A stretch of 64,000 bases of DNA from Paenibacillus gallinarum (GTDB lineage Bacteria; Bacillota; Bacilli; Paenibacillales; Paenibacillaceae). A program made the translations under genes and the position numbers. The notes under the pieces were generated by a model. The model was not told where the DNA came from. It was given only the letters and a program-made list of their open reading frames with translations, and did not search any database. Below, one piece after another: positions 57,747 to 64,000 of the stretch (its first letter is position 1; each line of letters opens with the position of its first letter). The stretch spans positions 62,001 to 126,000 of the forward strand of contig NZ_JACSQL010000012.1 of NCBI RefSeq assembly GCF_014836635.1. The letters run 5' to 3'.

Positions 57747-58141
57747 AATCGATTATCTCCATAAGGAGATGACAAAATTGGTATCCAAATATGTAATGAT
57801 TATAAATTTTATGAGGTTGTAATTTAAAGAAATATTATTTTGTTTAAAAAGTGAGACAGTAAATCTGTGATAGTTAGTTCTTTGGAGGATGACTGATCAT
57901 CAATAATGAGACCTATATCAATGAGTATATCTAGTCACGAAAAGTAATCATTTTTTAGTATTCCTTCCTCTTTAACAATAAAAAAACTTCACATAAAATT
58001 CTCTCCCTGTTCCATTTGCCCGAAGCAACGTGCGAGCCAGATCTACTTATATTGGAAGATGTCCTACAACATTATCTGAATCGAAAAAGATATGTAAAGT
58101 CTCGAGTTATTAGCCCGTCACTAATAAAACTCGTAAAATTT

Positions 58142-58175
58142 AAAAAGCAAGGGCAACTAGGCGCCCTTGCTTTTT
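58142..58175. terminator. Bidirectional terminator
   Basis: AAAAAGCAAGGGC and GCCCTTGCTTTTT form a perfect 13-bp stem with A and T runs on both sides. It overlaps the last codons of the small minus-strand gene at 58157-58276. Confidence 0.8.
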
Positions 58176-58276
58176 GTTTTCGTTTTTTTTCGTACTTTGA
58201 GATTATTTTTATGAGCAAAATCTAAAATTTCCTTTGATAATTGTTTGGCTTTTTCTTCATTCATCTTTATCTTCAT
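58157..58276 (-). CDS. Small basic protein (39 aa)
   Basis: The reading MKIKMNEEKAKQLSKEIL then DFAHKNNLKVRKKTKTKSKG-A has GGGAGA seven bases before its ATG, and good coding composition. The end is very lysine-rich, suggesting nucleic-acid binding or a linker. Its last five codons lie in the terminator stem. No family known. Confidence 0.5.
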   Translation of the reverse strand: MKIKMNEEKAKQLSKEILDFAHKNNLKVRKKTKTKSKGA

Positions 58277-58430
58277 TCTGCACTCTCCCACAAGCTTTTT
58301 ACATATAGTATCTCCCCCTATATCTGGATATATACAGGCGTTCTAAAGGTCCCCTACCGCTGCATACAATACATTAACTTAGCAACATATCTACAGTGTT
58401 GCAGAGATAATGGAGAAAAGAGGAGATAAA

Positions 58431-59039
58431 ATGTTTAAAGGGGAGACGATGAGAAAGGTAAGATCAGATAAAAAAAGAGCAATTGCTGCTCCAATTAGTC
58501 TGAGTGCATATGAGATTTTTTCAAAGCTTAGCTATGTTTGTGATACTCCCATCAAACTCATTGGAGAGTTTATCATTATAGAAGGATATAAATCTGCGTC
58601 TCTTATTGATGAACTGCAGCCATACTTCAAAAGAGATCTTCAGTATGAGAACAGATACATATTTGGAAACTCAGAGCGGGAATCATTTAAAATGAAACTC
58701 AATTCTAAGAAACGTCTATACATGAGATTCCTGGATCGGGACCATGAAAAGATGGCTTCTTTGGCTTATAGCTTAGATAGTTCCATCCAAGTGGCAGCAT
58801 CTTTAATTTTGACAAAAGTTATTAATAGAGCAGATCTGATGTATCCTATTATGTCCAGGCTTATAAGAAATATACTGAGTGAAAAAGATGAGGCAAAACT
58901 TCGAGCAATTACTAAACATCTTAATTCAGTTAGTTCAGATGATCATATAACGATGACTGCGGTGCTTTCCTATTTATTAGAGAAGGGGATAAGGGAACAA
59001 AAACGCATTTTAAACATCTTGGAGGAAATAGATCGTTAA
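58431..59039 (+). CDS. Putative ribbon-helix-helix-type regulator B
   Basis: A 202-residue protein, ATG at 58431 after AGAGGAG (another at 58449 after GGGGAG is possible). Two segments have strand-helix-helix pattern: AIAAPISLSAYEIFSKLSYVCDTPIKLI near the start and LYMRFLDRDHEKMASLAYSLDSSIQVAASLIL in the middle; the third part (EAKLRAITKHLNS...ITMTAVLSYLLEKGI) is similar. Size and three-part layout match the protein at 43502-44134, so the two may be distant paralogues. A perfect ACGT-type palindrome lies 105 bases after its stop, making it a candidate for binding this site and the satellite array. Confidence 0.6.
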   Translation: MFKGETMRKVRSDKKRAIAAPISLSAYEIFSKLSYVCDTPIKLIGEFIIIEGYKSASLIDELQPYFKRDLQYENRYIFGNSERESFKMKLNSKKRLYMRFLDRDHEKMASLAYSLDSSIQVAASLILTKVINRADLMYPIMSRLIRNILSEKDEAKLRAITKHLNSVSSDDHITMTAVLSYLLEKGIREQKRILNILEEIDR

Positions 59040-59144
59040 TAGGAACTGTGAAGGGTCTAGGTTGGGTTAGTGAATTATATAACTCATGTAAGGATCAGGA
59101 AGGGGAGCTCTCTCGATATATGAGGTGTGATGTAAAGTTGCTTT

Positions 59145-59180
59145 AACACGTACGTTTACGTATACGTAAACGTACGTGTT
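59145..59180. repeat. Solo 36-bp perfect ACGT-type palindrome
   Basis: AACACGTACGTTTACGTA followed by its exact complement. It belongs to the same type as the array palindromes at 25-32 kb but differs in the centre and has no unit body around it. Confidence 0.9.
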
Positions 59181-59852
59181 AAAAATTACAATTTTCCCGC
59201 TACATAGGAGTTGAATCGGGGTAGATGAATTTAAAATTTTATAGCGGGTGCTCCTGGATTACTGGGAGGCTTTTTTTTGTCCTATGGTTGTAACTTATTC
59301 TCAATCAAGGCGAGTTCAGAGGAAGTTTCTGAATCCTGATGGGCATCCGTTTCTTAAAATGGTCAGCTTATGGAAGAATAGAGTATCTGTACAAGGTACT
59401 TACTCTACGTTTCTGTCCCTCGTTATACACCCGTTACCAGGGAGGATAGACTGCATCCAATCCGCTCCCATCAAGCATAAGGGCAGCATCATGATTCCGC
59501 TTTGGCTTCATCATCATGAAACGGGCCGATCCACAAACTAAGAAGGAAAGGAGAGAACCGCATACGTCGGTTCCTTTTTTAAACATTTTCTGTTGGCGAT
59601 GCTCGCCACAAGGAATTTCTCTTAGCACAAGAGGGTAAAGACAATTCAATTCGAAATGATTTGTCCTTCCCGTATAGCCAACTGGTTTAGTACTATCTGT
59701 TGATTGATATCAAGGTATTTATTTTGCAATCTAAGTTTTTATATGATTCCTGAATAAGTAACTTTTTAACACAAAGTGCTACTTTAAAACTGGTGAACTG
59801 AAGATAAGTTAGTTGCGCAACAGATTGTACTTAATTACAGGTATTCTATTTT
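59181..59852. other. Intergenic region
   Basis: A long open frame at 59248-59541 has no family signal and no ribosome site; I do not call it a gene. Terminator-like hairpins occur near 59246-59277 (T8 tail) and 59555-59580 (GAACCG...CGGTTC, T-tail). Confidence 0.4.
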
Positions 59853-59914
59853 TTGACATACAACAAAACAAGAGTATACTATTGATTGAACAAGTGTTCA
59901 AAACAAATGTTCAA
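59853..59914 (+). promoter_or_regulatory. SigA-type promoter with TetR-type operator
   Basis: -35 TTGACA (59853-59858), 16-base spacer, -10 TATACT (59875-59880). Just after it TTGAACA-AG-TGTTCAA (59886-59901) is a palindrome with 7-base arms, and another half site TGTTCAA follows at 59908. The operator covers the start of transcription, as expected for autorepression by the TetR-family gene downstream. Confidence 0.8.
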
Positions 59915-59987
59915 GAAGGTTCATTCAGAGTTATTTTTATAAAAGTCACACGAAATTATTTTGAATGGAGGAGGATGGATAAATAAG

Positions 59988-60593
59988 GTGAGACATTTAA
60001 ATGAGAGCAATAATAATGATAGAAATAAGGACGTAAGAGAACAAATTTTACGGGCCGCAAAACATTTATTTGCTAAAAACGGCTATGAAGGAACAACCGT
60101 TAGACAGATCTGTACGGAGGCAAATGTTTCACTTGCTCTAGTGTCTTATCACTTTGGAGGCAAAGAGAATGTTTTCTTAGAGATATTCCATACAATCAGA
60201 CAATTTTTTGGAAATATGAATTACGATTTATCAGATTCGTTGGGTGCACTTAAGAGTTTTTGTAAAGAGTTTGTTATCTTTAGAAATGAAGAACGTGAAT
60301 TAGTTGGTATATTACAACAGGAGCTTGTAATGAATAGTCCAAGATTAGAGATGCTAACAGACGTATTTCTGCCTTCGTGGGAGCAGCTTCGATTAATTTT
60401 ACAAGAATGTCAGGATAAAAAAACAATTAGTTTTCCTTCTATTGACGTAGCAGTTAATTTTATAATGGGAACCTTAATGTATTCTCTTGATATTGCATTT
60501 TTAAATCAGATTCATTCGAAAATATCTCCTGAACAGGTAGCAGATCTGGCAGTAGCTTTTATTTTCAATGGATTACAAGCAACTAAAATATAG
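59988..60593 (+). CDS. TetR/AcrR family transcriptional regulator
   Basis: A 201-residue repressor. The N-terminal helix-turn-helix (REQILRAAKHLFAKNGYEGTTVRQICTEANVSLALVSYHFGGKENVF) is textbook TetR; the C-terminal part is the ligand and dimer domain. The GTG at 59988 has GGAGGAGG upstream; a TTG at 59961 is possible. It probably controls itself and the dehydrogenase gene 16 bases downstream, in response to an unknown ligand. Confidence 0.9.
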   Translation: MRHLNESNNNDRNKDVREQILRAAKHLFAKNGYEGTTVRQICTEANVSLALVSYHFGGKENVFLEIFHTIRQFFGNMNYDLSDSLGALKSFCKEFVIFRNEERELVGILQQELVMNSPRLEMLTDVFLPSWEQLRLILQECQDKKTISFPSIDVAVNFIMGTLMYSLDIAFLNQIHSKISPEQVADLAVAFIFNGLQATKI

Positions 60594-60609
60594 AGAAGAG
60601 GTAAGAAAG

Positions 60610-61629
60610 ATGAAAGCAGCGAAAATATATGGAGCAAAAGATATTCGAGTAGAAGAAGTAGAAATACCTGTCCTTGAAAAAGGCATGGTGAAAGTAAAAG
60701 TTGAATACGCTGGTATTTGTGGCAGTGATATGCATGAGTATTTAGCAGGTGTTTATGCTGCACGCACACAGCCTGTTTTAGGACATGAGTTTTCAGGCGT
60801 AATTGTAGAAGTAGGAGAAGGAGTAACAAATACGAAAGTAGGAGATCGAGTAGCCGTTGAACCTCTAATTCCTTGTGGAAGATGCGATAATTGTCAGAGT
60901 GGCTTTATGAATTTATGCACAATTCGCCAAGGGTATGGATATACAGTTTCAGGTGGTTTTGCCCAGTTTGCAGTAGTAAGGGAAGAGAATATCTTCCATT
61001 TACCGGATAATATGAGTCTAGAACTAGGTGCACTTGTGGAACCAACAGCTGTTGCGGTTCATGCTGTCCGTCAAAGTTCATTGAAACTTGGGGATTCAGC
61101 AGCAATATTTGGTGCTGGACCAATTGGATTATTATTGTTGCAAGCTGTAAAGGCAGCAGGAGCTAGTGAGATTTATGTAGTAGAAGTATCGGATGAACGT
61201 CGTCAGAGAGCTTTAGAACTAGGTGCTACATATGTTATTAATCCAATAGATATAGATGCAGTGGCATTTATCCGTGAAAAAACGAATGGCGGTGTAAATG
61301 TCGGTTATGATGCTGCAGGCGTTCAGGCAACATTTACAAGTGGAGTTAGTTCAGTTCGTCCTGGCGGTGAATTTAAGATTGTGAGTTTATGGGAAAAACC
61401 AATAAATTTTGATCCTAATATGATCGTTAGAACTGAGGCCAAAATCAGTGGATCTTATGCATATGTTCGCTTATTCCCTGAAGTTATTCGTCTACTTGCA
61501 AGTGGCATAATTGATGGTGATGCTGTTATTACGAGTACAATTGCATTAGATGATATTGTGGCTAAAGGTTTCGAAGTTTTAGCGAAAGATCGTCATCAAT
61601 GTAAAATCTTAGTGGATATGAGTCTTTAA
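60610..61629 (+). CDS. 2,3-butanediol dehydrogenase-like zinc alcohol dehydrogenase
   Basis: A 339-residue medium-chain dehydrogenase, NAD(P)-dependent. Catalytic zinc ligands Cys37 (GICGSD) and His59-Glu60 (GHEF) and structural-zinc cysteines 89, 92, 95 and 103 (CGRCDNCQSGFMNLC) are present, with the Rossmann motif FGAGPIG near 168. The sequence is closest in my memory to (R,R)-butanediol dehydrogenases (BdhA), acting on acetoin/butanediol; sorbitol-type dehydrogenases are the alternative. ATG 60610 follows AGAGG. It forms an operon with the TetR gene. Confidence 0.88.
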   Translation: MKAAKIYGAKDIRVEEVEIPVLEKGMVKVKVEYAGICGSDMHEYLAGVYAARTQPVLGHEFSGVIVEVGEGVTNTKVGDRVAVEPLIPCGRCDNCQSGFMNLCTIRQGYGYTVSGGFAQFAVVREENIFHLPDNMSLELGALVEPTAVAVHAVRQSSLKLGDSAAIFGAGPIGLLLLQAVKAAGASEIYVVEVSDERRQRALELGATYVINPIDIDAVAFIREKTNGGVNVGYDAAGVQATFTSGVSSVRPGGEFKIVSLWEKPINFDPNMIVRTEAKISGSYAYVRLFPEVIRLLASGIIDGDAVITSTIALDDIVAKGFEVLAKDRHQCKILVDMSL

Positions 61630-61728
61630 GAAGCCTGCCGTAAGCATATCAGGAAGATAAAATATTCTTTACCTCTATTTAAGTCTTTTCTAAGAAAAAT
61701 ATGTGACATTGTAATTGCTCTATATTAC

Positions 61729-61766
61729 AAGAACTTTGGTATCTATGTTGCCAAAGTTCTTTTTTC
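61729..61766 (+). terminator. Terminator after the dehydrogenase gene
   Basis: AAGAACTTTGG and CCAAAGTTCTT stem with T6 tail, 100 bases past the stop. Confidence 0.85.
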
Positions 61767-61816
61767 GTTGGTCTAGAAAACATAAGAATATTAACTGAAT
61801 TACCGTTCCAGTAAAA

Positions 61817-61850
61817 TTTGATAATTTGGTTCGAAATGATATTTCTATGT
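61817..61850 (+). repeat. 34-base direct repeat, right copy
   Basis: TTTGATAATTTGGTTC then GAAATGATATTTCTATGT; a match to 57713-57746. The coding sequence of the truncated M23 gene begins abruptly just after it. Confidence 0.8.
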
Positions 61851-62474
61851 TTTTTGGCCTTAATCTCTAAGTACGGGGAATATGGCGTAGATGCAAACGG
61901 TGATGGCAAAGCAGATATGTGGGATTTAGAAGATGCTATCTTTTCCGCAGCAAATTACTTGGGAAAGAGCGAAGCGGCTTCTGGTAACATTGAAAAAGCA
62001 CTGTATCGATACAATCACAGCCAGGAATATGTATCAGAAGTAATGAAATACGCTACGCTTTACGTGACAGAAGGATACGATGCTATTATAATTCCGCAAC
62101 CTGGTAAGGCTGGGTTTAGTCGTCCAGTCAACGGTGAAGTTACTTCCGGATTTGGCCACGTACCAGACTTTGCTTGTTCCTATGGACAACCGATACCTGC
62201 ATCTAAAGCTGGAAAGGTGATTATGGCTGGCTGGCAAAATGCAAGCAATCCAAGTGAAGGATATGGTCAGTATGTACGTGTGGATCATGGGGGAGGCTAT
62301 GTTACTATCTATGCGCATCTGTCTTCCATTAAAGCTCGTGCCGGGGATCAATTATCTGCAGGAACTGTGCTTGGTGGGTGTGGGTCAACCTGTAGTAGCA
62401 CCGGGAACCATCTATATTTTGAAATCATTATCAATGGTGTAAAGGTAAATCCTTTGCTGTTTGTAGGGGAATAA
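61851..62474 (+). pseudogene. Truncated lytic transglycosylase/M23 peptidase
   Basis: The readable part begins inside the end of an SLT/MltB-type lytic domain (YGVDANGDGKADMWDLEDAIFSAANYL, EKALYRYNHSQEYV), then an M23 domain (about 62110-62470). The N-terminal part of the lytic domain is missing, as is a start with ribosome site. In M23, the first zinc motif is shortened (SGFGHVPDFA instead of HxGxD with its usual spacing) and the usual HLHFE reads HLYFE, so a catalytic His is lost. YAHLSS is kept. It is a relic of a second T4SS-type wall hydrolase. Confidence 0.8.
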
Positions 62475-62528
62475 GAAACGCTCTAAAAGAAAAAATCATT
62501 GTCGAATTGTATGAAATTTATAACTTAA

Positions 62529-62570
62529 AAGACCCTTTATCACTTCAACTGAGATAAGGGTCTTATTTTT
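62529..62570. terminator. Terminator between converging genes
   Basis: AAGACCCTTTATC pairs with GATAAGGGTCTT (one bulge), followed by ATTTTT on the plus strand; on the minus strand it ends the gene stopping at 62572. Confidence 0.8.
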
Positions 62571-62571
62571 G

Positions 62572-63123
62572 TTATAGAGTGACTGTCTCTTGACTGGTAA
62601 GATCAGTGATTTTTTCATTAACTGATTGAATGAAATTTCCGCTTGTAAATTCGAGGGGATTATCTAAGAATGTTACTGCGTCTAGCTCGCCTTGCGAGTT
62701 CAAATAATTAAGTATGAGATAGTAGTTGATTTTGGATTTGTTTTTCTTTCCTATACCACTCATTCCACCGACAATTGTTCCGAGACCTGGAACAAGGACG
62801 GTCCCGATCAGCGCTCTACCAACCACGCTTTTATTCTTTTCAATGATATCCTTTTCTGACTTCAGTACAGCAACGCGCATGTTATTGATAGGAATTTGAT
62901 ACTTTCGTGATCCTGACTCTATCTGGATACGATCAGGAAACTGAAGAATATTACAAGGGGCAAATTTCTCAATGCCTAGCCCTTCAATGTGTGCAGCTGA
63001 TGTAAAAGATACTGCTCCTCGACCTTGCAAAGTGCTACGCTTTTTGCTCGCTAGTCTTGAGGTTACAACAATCATTGTAATGGCGAATATAAACAATAGA
63101 CCAAAAATAACAAGTATAAACAA
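62572..63123 (-). CDS. Hypothetical single-span membrane protein with Gly-rich segment
   Basis: A 183-residue protein if started at the TTG at 63123 (AGGGGTG upstream); a GTG at 63159 has a worse site. An N-terminal membrane span (FILVIFGLLFIFAITMIVV) is followed by a small beta domain (FPDRIQIESGSRKYQIPINNMRVAVL), which resembles PH-like or SHOCT-linked domains, then a Gly-rich amphipathic stretch (ALIGTVLVPGLGTIVGGMSGIG), and a final strand-helix part. Function unknown. Confidence 0.65.
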   Translation of the reverse strand: MFILVIFGLLFIFAITMIVVTSRLASKKRSTLQGRGAVSFTSAAHIEGLGIEKFAPCNILQFPDRIQIESGSRKYQIPINNMRVAVLKSEKDIIEKNKSVVGRALIGTVLVPGLGTIVGGMSGIGKKNKSKINYYLILNYLNSQGELDAVTFLDNPLEFTSGNFIQSVNEKITDLTSQETVTL

Positions 63124-63159
63124 ACAATTCACCCCTGCATATATGTTTTTATCTTTCAC

Positions 63160-63400
63160 GATCCTAGCGGTTGTTTCCGTAATGGTATACAGTGAGAATG
63201 GCTCATTAGAATCTAAAAGATGGCATTATGGAATCTTTTCAGTATTTTTAGTACACAAGCATGAATTACTAAAGAGAAATGCATTGAGCTATCCCAAACT
63301 ATATACTGAGTAATAACCAAAAGGGATCCTATTGTGTAGAGGCGACTTGTATCCCAAGCTTTATAATGTTCCCCAATTGTCATGACCATGTTTGAACAAG
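63160..63400. other. Intergenic region
   Basis: No gene or clear signal seen. Confidence 0.35.
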
Positions 63401-63650
63401 TTATTTTGAGTTAAGCATAGTAAGAGTCAACAGAGTGCTTCCTAGGATGCCTACTGTAATAGTAGCTAGACATAACCAATATATAGGCCAGGTTACAGTT
63501 GCCCAGAATACTCTTAATTGTAACATCGGATCTATTATTGATAGCCAGTCCGTTAAGAGATAAGTAACCTAATTCTACATACAGAAATGCAATACCTTAT
63601 GCGATGAATCCTATGACGTAGATAAAACTAAGCCATCCGAATAACCTCAT
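63401..63650 (-). pseudogene. Broken small membrane protein gene
   Basis: ATG at 63650 with GGAGGG upstream starts MRLFGWLSFIYVIGFIA, then an in-frame TAA; the same frame continues GIAFLYVELGYLSLNGLAIN, and after a frameshift near 63500 WATVTWPIYWLCLATITVG, ILGSTLLTLTMLNSK and stop. Together the pieces would make an ~80-residue protein with three membrane spans. Both a stop and a frameshift mean it is dead or badly sequenced. Confidence 0.55.
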
Positions 63651-63919
63651 CGACGATCGATATCCCTCCAGTAATTATCCAAAAATACAACAAACATAAT
63701 ATGAGAACTCATATCTGTAAATATATTCTATTTATATAAAAAATTCCATTTATTTTTAAACTTCATGGTAGAATCAATTAGATGATAGGCTTTTCTCTTG
63801 ATGAAAGTAGTTTTTTTGAATGTTTCTTTAATAAGAAAAGTAATTAACACAATAGAGAGTGAGAGCGTAAAAATGTATGTAATTAATTACAAAAATTAAT
63901 AGAAAAGGGGCAATATTTA
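63651..63919. other. Upstream region of the last gene
   Basis: AT-rich, with likely promoter elements for the gene starting at 63920, but none clear enough to assign. Confidence 0.35.
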
Positions 63920-64000
63920 ATGCTTATTCTTAATGGTGCATTGGCGAATGTTAATCATGAAGTATCTTCTGATGAATTGCTAGACTTTTTAAAGTGGAAT
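63920..64000 (+). CDS. Start of a gene running off the window
   Basis: The ATG follows AAAAGGGG at good distance; 27 codons are visible (MLILNGALANVNHEVSSDEL then LDFLKWN). Too short to classify. Confidence 0.5.
   Translation, partial: MLILNGALANVNHEVSSDELLDFLKWN

Larger units (their letters stand above)
57231..58156. other. Intergenic with remnants
   Basis: Besides the terminator, the decayed frame at 57358-57618 and the 34-base repeat at 57713-57746, I see only AT-rich sequence without genes. Confidence 0.4.

Noticed and set aside
59248-59541. 97-codon open frame
   Set aside because: No ribosome binding site, no family motif, odd composition; it lies between terminator-like hairpins.
1-64000. 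tRNA or rRNA genes
   Set aside because: I found no cloverleaf ends with TTC-loop motifs or rRNA-like conserved stretches while reading; a dedicated scan would be decisive.

Overview
The window looks like part of a large conjugative plasmid, or a plasmid-like integrated element, from an AT-rich Gram-positive spore-former of the order Bacillales. The evidence is strong GGAGG-type ribosome binding sites, frequent TTG and GTG starts, an RsfA-type sporulation regulator, an S-layer-homology (SLH) protein, lipoproteins with LSGC lipoboxes, and a Gram-positive type IV secretion locus with relaxase, coupling protein and an iteron origin. I saw no rRNA, tRNA or CRISPR array.
Layout. 0-3 kb: a von Willebrand A lipoprotein and an unknown exported protein. 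3.4-12.3 kb (minus strand): a three-gene RHS polymorphic-toxin operon made of an 830-aa class secreted partner, a 1987-aa RHS/YD-repeat protein with a Hint domain and toxin tail, and an immunity candidate. 12.5-16.4 kb: an IS3-family element inserted in the loop of a terminator, a frameshifted orphan toxin tail with its immunity candidate, a tiny hydrophobic peptide with a hairpin over its ribosome binding site, and an internally deleted IS3 derivative. 16.4-25.2 kb: Uma2-type nuclease, RsfA-like regulator, SLH protein, a second secreted toxin/immunity pair, a frameshifted winged-helix gene, a tyrosine recombinase gene cut into shuffled pieces, a CPBP protease and a hypothetical gene.
25.35-32.65 kb holds no believable gene. 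It is a satellite-like array of about 25 imperfect ~240-370 bp units, each ending in an alternating purine/pyrimidine palindrome of the type ACACGTACGT...ACGTACGTGT. Two palindromes without the unit body lie at 34.53 and 59.15 kb and bracket the plasmid backbone. I regard this array plus its outlying sites as the most likely undescribed system here. A centromere, a nucleoprotein scaffold or a regulator-titration array are all possible, and the sequence alone does not decide between them.
34.6-43.3 kb (minus strand) is the type IV secretion operon: VirB2-like, VirB3/VirB4-N-like, VirB4 ATPase, two-domain cell-wall hydrolase, VirB8/NTF2-like, small membrane protein, VirB6/TrbL-like, lipoprotein, an EssB/YukC-like membrane protein and an AbrB-type regulator. 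43.5-48.2 kb: a possible ribbon-helix-helix regulator, the replication initiator candidate, an iteron origin (nine copies of GCCAAATTTCCGCTCTTTT-like repeats) and a second winged-helix replication protein. 49.6-56.0 kb: two small mobilisation proteins diverging from a hairpin-rich oriT, a MobA/MobL relaxase, a VirD4 coupling protein and an ArdC-like protein. 56-64 kb: small plasmid genes, a second RHH-like protein, a TetR regulator with a clear promoter/operator, a 2,3-butanediol-dehydrogenase-like enzyme, a decayed M23 peptidase and membrane-protein remnants.
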